Of a stretch of 10,613 bases of DNA, positions 5,700-10,613 are shown piece by piece. The notes below the pieces were generated by a model that did not search any database, was not told the DNA's origin, and saw nothing but the letters and a program-made list of their open reading frames with translations. This stretch comes from Akkermansia muciniphila. GTDB lineage: Bacteria > Verrucomicrobiota > Verrucomicrobiia > Verrucomicrobiales > V1-33. Positions within the stretch are counted from its first letter, which is position 1. Every line of letters starts with the position of its first letter. Made by a program: the position numbers and the translations under genes. The stretch spans positions 1 to 10,613 of the forward strand of contig CALQKQ020000086.1 in the NCBI GenBank assembly GCA_943331195.2, in the 5' to 3' direction.

Positions 5700-6599
5700 A
5701 TGAATTTGCTCTCCACGGCCTTAACTCTGCTTCCTTGGACAGGATTCCGCGCCATTTTTAGCGCCCTCAAAGGGCTGCGCCGCCTCCGCGGCAAATCCAT
5801 GCAGACCCTCGCTTGCCGCGAGGGCCTACAGTGGAGTTTGGATCTCGGCCAAACCATCGATTTATGGATTTACCTCACCGGCGCCTTTCAACGCCCCAGC
5901 GTAGACGCCCTCCTGCGCCTCATCCGGCCCGGCGACGTGGTCCTCGACATCGGCGCCAATATCGGTTCGCACACGCTGTTCATCGCCCGGGCCGTCGGAC
6001 CGGCAGGCCAAGTCCATGCTTTTGAACCCACCCCATTCGCTTTCCAAAAACTGCAGCGCAATCTGGAGCTCAACCCGCTCCTGAGCGCCACCACCCAAGC
6101 TCACCAAATCGAACTGGTCGCCCCCGGCACCCCAGCCCCCACCAGCGAAATCCATTCCAGCTGGCCCCTGGACCCCACCAGCAAGGTCCACCCCAACCAC
6201 GGCGGCGCCCTCATGGCCACCACCGGCGCCCGCATCTCCACGCTCGACGCCTTCTGCTCCTCCCACGCCCTCCCCCGCGTCAATGTGATTAAAATCGACG
6301 TCGATGGCCATGAATGCAACGTGCTCCGCGGAGCCCAGCACCTCCTGCAAACGCAGCGCCCCGCCATCGTCCTCGAATTGTGTCCCTGCGTTTTCGCCGC
6401 TGCCCCCCCCCACCGCTTTGAAGATTTTATTGAAATGTTAGTTGATCTCGACTACCGCCTCCTCGACGAGACCCATTTTCAACCTCTGGCCCTGGACGCC
6501 GCCCGACTTCGCGCCCTCATTCCGCCCGCCGACGGCATCAACGCCATAGCCATCCCAGCCGAGTTCCCCTTGGCCCAGCTCAGCAAGGAGCGTCTATGA
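5700..6599 (+). CDS. FkbM family methyltransferase
   Basis: SAM-dependent O-methyltransferase of 299 residues, of the FkbM type often found beside glycosyltransferases. Motif I VLDIGANIGSHTLFIA is at 81-96, the acidic ribose-binding residue is E109 in AFEP (107-110), and the FkbM signature IKIDVDGHECNVLRGA is at 197-212, ending with PAIVLEL (221-227). Residues 141-172 are a Pro/Ser/His-rich insertion between core strands that looks like a flexible loop. There is no transmembrane segment, but the N-terminus (1-20) is hydrophobic enough for peripheral membrane contact. It begins 2 nt after the upstream methyltransferase stop and shares an ATGA overlap with the downstream glycosyltransferase. 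It probably methylates a sugar hydroxyl on the same glycan; the position is unknown. Confidence 0.9.
   Translation: MNLLSTALTLLPWTGFRAIFSALKGLRRLRGKSMQTLACREGLQWSLDLGQTIDLWIYLTGAFQRPSVDALLRLIRPGDVVLDIGANIGSHTLFIARAVGPAGQVHAFEPTPFAFQKLQRNLELNPLLSATTQAHQIELVAPGTPAPTSEIHSSWPLDPTSKVHPNHGGALMATTGARISTLDAFCSSHALPRVNVIKIDVDGHECNVLRGAQHLLQTQRPAIVLELCPCVFAAAPPHRFEDFIEMLVDLDYRLLDETHFQPLALDAARLRALIPPADGINAIAIPAEFPLAQLSKERL
6585..6590 (+). promoter_or_regulatory. Strong ribosome binding site of the second glycosyltransferase
   Basis: AAGGAG lies 5 nt before the ATG at 6596, within the end of the FkbM gene. It fixes the start at the 4-nt ATGA overlap. Most other genes of the cluster lack such a site. Confidence 0.7.
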
Positions 6600-7534
6600 G
6601 CCCGCGCGTTTCCGTCATCTTGCCTAACTACAATTACGCCCGCTACCTCAAGGAGCGGATCCGCTCGATCCTCTCTCAAACCATGCCGTCCCTCGAACTG
6701 ATCTATCTTGACGATCATTCTAGCGATCAAAGCAACGCCGTGGCAGCGGAGTTTGCCGCCGACGCGCGCATGCAGCGGCATTGCTTCAGCGTAAACTCGG
6801 GCCAGGTCTACCAGCGCTGGAACGACGGTGCCGCCCTCGCTCAGGGGGAATGGCTGTGGTTTGCCGGCGCCGACGACTCGGCTCATCCAGGCATGCTCGC
6901 CCACCTCCTCAGCCTCGCCGACCGCCATCCCTCTTGCGGACTATTGCGGGGGAATTTCTTTCGCATTGATGGCGCCGGACGCATCATCGACCGCGCCAGC
7001 GACGACTTCTTGCGCCGACCCAAAGACCGCCAAAGCTACTTCGCCACCAGTGCCGAGGAACTCGCCTATCTCGCCACCTACACCTACCCAACCGCCAGCG
7101 CCCTGCTCATCCGGCGGGACATCTTCGAACACCTTGGCGGCTTTGATCTGCGCATTCCCTTGGCCTCAGATATCCATTTCTACCTGCGCCTCGCGGCACT
7201 CGCGGATGTCGCCTACAGCGCCGAAGTTTTCAGTGTCTACCGGGATCACCGCGACACCTTCACCAGGACCAACTCCATGGCGGCTACCGACCTTTCCAAG
7301 GCTTACTGCACTTCCGAAGCCATCCGCCTGCTGGCAGCCCGCGGAGACGCCACCCGAGCCGCCCGACGCGCCGCCGCGCGTTCCATCCGCTTTCGCCTAA
7401 CCACCATCGCCTGCACGCCCGGCGTCCGTTTGCCCGCAACTTTAGCGTGGATGCCTGGCAAGATCCACGAGGTCGTGCCCGATCGACGCCTTCTCACTCT
7501 ACCTTTCGCGCCTCCTTCTTCACCAACATGTTAG
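6596..7534 (+). CDS. Family 2 glycosyltransferase
   Basis: GT-A glycosyltransferase of 312 residues. The N-terminal donor-binding half has VSVILPNYNYARYL (5-18), LELIYLDDHSSDQS (33-46), NSGQVYQRWNDGAALAQGE (67-85), and the metal-binding WFAGADD (88-94). Later conserved parts are ASALLIRRDIFEHLGGFD (167-184) and the acceptor-side SDIHFYLRLA (191-200). It differs clearly from the glycosyltransferase at 3719, so the two probably add different sugars or make different linkages. There is no transmembrane helix. The start has a strong AAGGAG and overlaps FkbM by 4 nt; the stop overlaps the next gene's start by 7 nt (ATGTTAG). The C-terminal 60 or so residues are Arg/Ala-rich. Donor and acceptor are unknown. 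Confidence 0.9.
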   Translation: MSPRVSVILPNYNYARYLKERIRSILSQTMPSLELIYLDDHSSDQSNAVAAEFAADARMQRHCFSVNSGQVYQRWNDGAALAQGEWLWFAGADDSAHPGMLAHLLSLADRHPSCGLLRGNFFRIDGAGRIIDRASDDFLRRPKDRQSYFATSAEELAYLATYTYPTASALLIRRDIFEHLGGFDLRIPLASDIHFYLRLAALADVAYSAEVFSVYRDHRDTFTRTNSMAATDLSKAYCTSEAIRLLAARGDATRAARRAAARSIRFRLTTIACTPGVRLPATLAWMPGKIHEVVPDRRLLTLPFAPPSSPTC

Positions 7535-8694
7535 CAAGTCCCCCTAAGACATTCCGCTCTGTCCTCATCACTGGCGGCGCAGGCTTCCTGGGCCACTACG
7601 TGTTGGCAGCCCTGGCACCGCAGGCGCAACGCCTTATCGTCTTGGATAACCTGCTCGCCGACGTCCACGGAGAGGCGGACTTCTTTCCCGAGGCCGAGTT
7701 TCCTGAAAGCCTCAGGAGTCGACTTCATTGCATTAAAGGAGATATCCGAGATCGCGCCATCTTGGCCACAATCGCCGACCAGTTTCCTGACATCGAACTA
7801 GTGATTCATCTAGCGTCACTTACCGGCACCGGTCAGTCGATGAACCTCATCGCCGAATATACCGATGTAAATTGCGTCGGCACTGCCGTGCTGCTCTCGG
7901 CCCTGCTTTCCGGCGCGTTCCCGGCCCTGCAACATGTCATTCTCGCGGCTTCGCGAGCCATCTACGGCGAAGGTTCCTACCGCTGCGAAGTCGAGGGCAG
8001 CGTCCACCACGTCGACCTGCGCACCGCCGATGCGCTCGCCCAGGCCCAGTGGAACCCGCTGTGCCCGGATTGCGCCCGCCCCATGGTGCCAATCCCCACC
8101 ACTGAAAGTGCCCCGCCCCGGCCGGCTTCCGTCTATGGCGTTTCTAAATGGACCCAGGAAGGACTCATGCACTCCATCCTGGCCACAGCCGGCATCCCCT
8201 ACACCGCCCTGCGCTTTCAAAATGTCTATGGGCCCGGCCAAAGCCTCTCCAATCCCTATACCGGAGTCTTCGGCGTCTTTTTTTCTAGCCTCATGCACGG
8301 CTACCCCATCGACATCTTCGAAGATGGCCTCGTCACCCGGGACTTCATCCACTGCACCGACGCCGCCTGGGCGATTTACCAAGCTGCGCAACGCCGCCCC
8401 GCCGGTGTCCTCAACATCGGCAGTGGCCAGTTCACTCCCATCAGCGAAGTGGCCCGCATCATGCGCGACCTCCTCGGAAGCCACGTCGCCATCGGCTCCT
8501 CCGGCCGCTTCCGCAGCGGAGATATCCGCCATAGCGCCGCCGATATCACCCGCGCCAAAGAAATGTTAGACTTTAAACCGTCGGTCCCGCTAGAAGTAGG
8601 GGTCGCCGGCTACCTGAAGTGGGCCCTGCGCAAAGCTCCCATGCCCCCCAACACATTTCTCAAATCGCGCGAGTCCCTCGCCTTGCTCAAATGA
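7528..8694 (+). CDS. NAD-dependent nucleotide-sugar epimerase/dehydratase, dTDP-L-rhamnose 4-epimerase-like
   Basis: Extended SDR of 388 residues that probably epimerises a nucleotide-activated sugar for the cluster's glycosyltransferases. The NAD motif TGGAGFLG is at 15-22, D40 ends the second strand, and HLAS is at 94-97. Catalytic residues are S142 in ASRAIYGEG and Y203/K207 in SVYGVSK. FQNVYGPGQSLSNPYTGV (230-247) and DGLVTRDFIHCTDAA (266-280) bind the nucleotide sugar. A CPDC motif (C179-C182) in the insert before PTTES resembles the cysteine-bearing insert that I recall from dTDP-L-rhamnose 4-epimerase-like proteins. If that holds, the product would be dTDP-6-deoxy-L-talose. The ATG at 7528 is chosen over the in-frame one at 7447, which would add 27 unrelated residues overlapping the upstream gene. 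UDP- or GDP-sugar specificity remains possible. Confidence 0.87.
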   Translation: MLASPPKTFRSVLITGGAGFLGHYVLAALAPQAQRLIVLDNLLADVHGEADFFPEAEFPESLRSRLHCIKGDIRDRAILATIADQFPDIELVIHLASLTGTGQSMNLIAEYTDVNCVGTAVLLSALLSGAFPALQHVILAASRAIYGEGSYRCEVEGSVHHVDLRTADALAQAQWNPLCPDCARPMVPIPTTESAPPRPASVYGVSKWTQEGLMHSILATAGIPYTALRFQNVYGPGQSLSNPYTGVFGVFFSSLMHGYPIDIFEDGLVTRDFIHCTDAAWAIYQAAQRRPAGVLNIGSGQFTPISEVARIMRDLLGSHVAIGSSGRFRSGDIRHSAADITRAKEMLDFKPSVPLEVGVAGYLKWALRKAPMPPNTFLKSRESLALLK

Positions 8695-9446
8695 AATGGC
8701 CCACCGATCTTAAGCGCCGCTGGGGAATGGCGGTCCACGATCTGCTGGTGAGACTCATGGCTTCACCGCTGGGAACCCTCGGCGCTGAAGTCATCAGGCG
8801 GGTTCCCGGACTATGGACAAAGGTGTTTCTCAAACCCGCCCTGCCTTCCCAAACGCTCGCCGACATCGCCTCCCTGAAGCGCGACGCCAACTCCTGCGCG
8901 GACCCGGCACGCGTCTTATTCTCTCTAGCGCTTCACTATCTCGACGCGACGGGTGGCCAGGCCGATTCCCAAGCTCTCGCTTGCTTGCGCAGCGCCCAAT
9001 GGCTTGGATTCGCCGCCGAGGAACGGATCCTCCTTTACCAGGCCATTCTCCGGGCGCGCTGCGGCGACGCCCAAGGCGCTCAAGCCCTCGCCAACTTGCT
9101 CCAACCCTGCGATCTAACGGCTCAAGAAAGGCACGCTTTGGACGCCGCCATCGTCCTTCGCTTGCCGCTGCGGCAACCCCTCTACCAAGAACCCGCTGGC
9201 CATGCCATGCCAGCCCATCTGCTCGTCGTCGACGATCCGCAGGGCCATGCCGCCGCATGGTTCCCCCAAAGTGCTGGCCTCTTTCTTTGCCCCGAGCTCA
9301 ACGGCCTTTCCCTCACCTGGTGCGCCGGACTCGGCCAGCATTTTGACCTCGCCATCGGATCCACCCGGGCACGCGAACTTGCCATCCAGGCCGGACTTTC
9401 TTTTGCCACCTGGCAGGTCGTCGATTTTGCGGCCGATGCCTCGTGA
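8691..9446 (+). CDS. Hypothetical protein, last gene of the glycan cluster
   Basis: Protein of 251 residues that I do not recognise. The first 40 residues include a basic amphipathic stretch (KRRWGMAVHDLLVRLM) and hydrophobic patches, but no clear signal peptide. Residues 50-150 look all-helical, Ala/Leu-rich and loosely TPR- or SEL1-like (ALHYLDATGG, LACLRSAQWLGF, LRARCGDAQGAQALANLL). The last 90 residues look alpha/beta, with VVDDPQGHAAAWF and a possible nucleotide- or sugar-binding LAIGSTRARELAIQAG. The start at 8691 overlaps the epimerase stop as ATGA; an in-frame GTG at 8619 would put 24 extra residues inside the epimerase gene. Tight coupling implies a role in the same pathway, perhaps as a scaffold or accessory protein. 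Base composition and C-ending codons support real coding. Confidence 0.72.
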   Translation: MKWPTDLKRRWGMAVHDLLVRLMASPLGTLGAEVIRRVPGLWTKVFLKPALPSQTLADIASLKRDANSCADPARVLFSLALHYLDATGGQADSQALACLRSAQWLGFAAEERILLYQAILRARCGDAQGAQALANLLQPCDLTAQERHALDAAIVLRLPLRQPLYQEPAGHAMPAHLLVVDDPQGHAAAWFPQSAGLFLCPELNGLSLTWCAGLGQHFDLAIGSTRARELAIQAGLSFATWQVVDFAADAS

Positions 9447-9538
9447 TTCCTTGCGGTATTTCAGAGCACCATCCACCCATCAGCGCGAAAGGCGCGTCCC
9501 GGTTGCATTCGCCCCGCGCCGTGGTCTCATGGTGGAGC

Positions 9539-9610
9539 ATGTCCCGACTCCACGCGCTCCGACTTAGCCCGCTCCGCCCGGCCGGGGCGGAGCTGCGCGC
9601 TTCTCTGTAA
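9539..9610 (+). CDS. Candidate leucine-rich leader peptide upstream of leuA
   Basis: A 23-codon ORF from ATG 9539 to TAA 9608-9610. Six codons are Leu (residues 4, 7, 9, 12, 19, 23; CTC, CTC, CTT, CTC, CTG, CTG) and four are Arg. A purine-rich GGTGGAG lies at 9531-9537 but is very close to the ATG. The ORF overlaps the 5' arm of one stem and all of a second stem, and ends where the 3' arm of the first begins. Leu codons 7 and 9 lie inside the 5' arm. This is the layout of a leader peptide controlling an attenuator, and leucine is the end product of LeuA. Against it, high-GC DNA favours Leu and Arg codons by chance, and the start spacing is poor. Confidence 0.42.
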   Translation: MSRLHALRLSPLRPAGAELRASL

Positions 9611-9616
9611 AGTCGG
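9559..9616 (+). promoter_or_regulatory. Nested stem-loop in the leuA leader
   Basis: Outer stem: CCGACTT (9559-9565) pairs perfectly with AAGTCGG (9610-9616). Inside it is a perfect 9-bp hairpin, GCTCCGCCC (9571-9579) with loop GGCCG and GGGCGGAGC (9585-9593). No T run follows the inner hairpin, so it is a poor intrinsic terminator for the upstream operon. Its overlap with the Leu-rich ORF suggests a ribosome-responsive leader fold. Confidence 0.5.
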
Positions 9617-9694
9617 CGGCCTCGCCCGCTCCGGCCCCACCGGCCGCGGCCTCCCGCGATGGTCCTTTCCCTTTTTCCCTTTTTCTCGATTTTT
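9616..9694 (+). terminator. Alternative stems and T-rich run before leuA, possible attenuator
   Basis: Three competing pairings can be drawn: GCGGCC (9616-9621) with GGCCGC (9642-9647); CGGCC (9632-9636) with GGCCG (9642-9646); and CGCGG (9645-9649) with CCGCG (9654-9658). The last is followed, from 9664, by a pyrimidine tract with three runs of five T that ends at the leuA ATG. GCGGCCTC is directly repeated at 9616-9623 and 9646-9653, so two copies can compete for one partner. The T-rich run lies 8 nt or more past the last stem, longer than ideal for an intrinsic terminator. Confidence 0.35.
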
Positions 9695-10613
9695 ATGATT
9701 CCCGATCCCTCCAGCAAATACCGCGCCTTCCCTCCGGTTCCCCTCCCGGACCGCCAGTGGCCCGATCGCACCCTGACAAAGGCTCCGATCTGGTGTTCCG
9801 TGGACCTGCGCGACGGCAACCAGGCTCTCGCCGTGCCCATGAACGTTTCCCAAAAATTGGAAATGTTCGACGCCCTGGTGAAGTGCGGCTTTAAGGAAAT
9901 CGAAGTCGGCTTCCCCGCCGCCTCCAACACCGAATTCGCCTTCAACCGCCGCCTCATTGAAGAAAAGCGCATCCCCAACGACGTCACCATCCAAGTGCTC
10001 GTCCAGGCCCGCGAAGACCTCATTGAGCGCACCGTGGAAAGCCTCCTCGGGGCCCGCCGCGTCATCATCCACCTCTATAACAGCACGTCTCCAGCCCAGC
10101 GCCGCGTCGTCTTCGGCAAGTCCAAAGCCGAGGTCGTCGCCATCGCCCGCCAAGGCGCTCAGCTCATCAAAGACCGTCTCTCCCGCTTGGAAGCCACTGG
10201 CACCGAGGTCCTCCTGCAATATTCGCCGGAAAGCTTCAGCGCCACCGAATTGGATTTCGCCAAGGAAATCAGTGAGGCCGTCATGGACGTCTGGCAACCC
10301 ACCCCCCAGCGCAAGATGATCCTCAACCTCCCCGACACCGTGGAGGTCGCCATGCCTAACGTCTACGCCGACCAAGTGGAGTGGATGTGCCGCCATCTCA
10401 AAAACCGCGACAGCCTCATCATTTCCCTCCACACCCACAACGACCGCGGCACTGGCGTCGCCGCCACCGAACTCGGCCTCCTCGCCGGAGCCGACCGCGT
10501 CGAGGGCACCCTCTTCGGCAATGGCGAGCGCACTGGCAACCTCGACATCGTCACCGTAGCCATGAATTGCTACATGCATGGCATCGCCCCCGGCTTGGAT
10601 TTCCCAGACATCA
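9695..10613 (+). CDS. leuA: 2-isopropylmalate synthase (LeuA), 3' end cut by window edge
   Basis: First committed enzyme of leucine synthesis: condenses acetyl-CoA with 2-oxoisovalerate to 2-isopropylmalate, in the cytosol. The 306 visible residues cover most of the TIM-barrel domain of the longer subgroup (about 550 residues, as in actinobacteria); the C-terminal leucine-sensing domain is beyond the window. Visible motifs are [12 protein letters not shown] (34-45) with catalytic R39 and metal ligand D40, [10 protein letters not shown] (68-77), and [13 protein letters not shown] (245-257) with zinc ligands H246 and H248. [17 protein letters not shown] follows at 269-285. The ATG at 9695 begins just before the conserved SSKYRAFPP segment; there is no Shine-Dalgarno sequence, only a pyrimidine/T-rich run. 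It is separated from the glycan cluster by 248 nt that may form a leucine-responsive leader. Confidence 0.96.
   Translation, partial: MIPDPSSKYRAFPPVPLPDRQWPDRTLTKAPIWCSVDLRDGNQALAVPMNVSQKLEMFDALVKCGFKEIEVGFPAASNTEFAFNRRLIEEKRIPNDVTIQVLVQAREDLIERTVESLLGARRVIIHLYNSTSPAQRRVVFGKSKAEVVAIARQGAQLIKDRLSRLEATGTEVLLQYSPESFSATELDFAKEISEAVMDVWQPTPQRKMILNLPDTVEVAMPNVYADQVEWMCRHLKNRDSLIISLHTHNDRGTGVAATELGLLAGADRVEGTLFGNGERTGNLDIVTVAMNCYMHGIAPGLDFPDI

Noticed and set aside
7447..7527. N-terminal extension of the epimerase
   Set aside because: The extra 27 residues precede the Rossmann fold, are unlike the family, and lie inside the upstream glycosyltransferase gene; the ATG at 7528 fits the overlap pattern.
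7816..8532. Minus-strand ORF (238 codons) inside the epimerase gene
   Set aside because: Antisense shadow with Gly/Ala/Asp-rich composition; the epimerase frame carries all catalytic motifs.
9529..9567. Twelve-codon ORF from ATG 9529 as the leuA leader peptide
   Set aside because: It contains no leucine codons; the overlapping frame from ATG 9539 is Leu-rich and fits better.
9527..10579. Long minus-strand ORF (350 codons) opposite leuA
   Set aside because: Its sequence is low-complexity Gly/Ala/Asp/Glu-rich and mirrors the C-ending codons of leuA, whose motifs are unmistakable on the plus strand.
1..10613. tRNA, rRNA, CRISPR array, insertion sequence or phage genes
   Set aside because: No tRNA-like T-loop set, no regularly spaced repeats, no transposase or integrase motif, and no terminal inverted repeats with target duplications were seen.

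Overview
The window is GC-rich bacterial chromosome. A Verrucomicrobiota-like host (Opitutus-type) is my best guess. It rests on the leuA subgroup, the short IspH, the winged-helix regulator/membrane-protein pair, several starts without a Shine-Dalgarno sequence, and C-rich codon use. This comes from recall of protein families, not from a search. No rRNA, tRNA, insertion sequence or CRISPR was seen.

Left third, minus strand (1-2597). Read in the direction of transcription, it holds a six-helix membrane protein (2597-1950) overlapped by ATGA with a 100-residue winged-helix regulator (1953-1651). These are followed by ispH (1572-655), the last enzyme of the MEP isoprenoid pathway, and by a short-chain dehydrogenase (593 to the window edge, 3' end missing). 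Two nearly identical palindromes (TTACTTTG-5 nt-CAAAGTAA type) lie just upstream of the membrane-protein/regulator operon and just upstream of ispH. They suggest that the regulator controls both units.

Centre, plus strand (2846-9446). Seven tightly packed genes, several with start/stop overlaps, form a cell-surface glycan or glycolipid decoration cluster. In order they are a TylF/MycF-like methyltransferase, a family 2 glycosyltransferase, a zinc-ribbon SAM methyltransferase, an FkbM methyltransferase, a second family 2 glycosyltransferase, a nucleotide-sugar epimerase resembling dTDP-L-rhamnose 4-epimerases, and an unrecognised 251-residue protein. Together they could make a deoxysugar donor, add at least two sugars and methylate the product. 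No flippase, polymerase or ABC exporter is in view, so the cluster probably continues elsewhere or serves another pathway.

Right edge, plus strand (9447-10613). A 248-nt gap precedes leuA (2-isopropylmalate synthase, 3' end missing). The gap holds a 23-codon ORF with six leucine codons overlapping nested and mutually exclusive GC-rich stems, then a pyrimidine/T-rich run that touches the leuA start. This layout resembles a leucine-responsive transcription attenuator and is the most interesting regulatory candidate in the window.

The plus strand is C-rich over G nearly everywhere, whichever strand is coding. Minus-strand genes use G-ending codons and plus-strand genes C-ending codons. This looks like a replication-strand bias.
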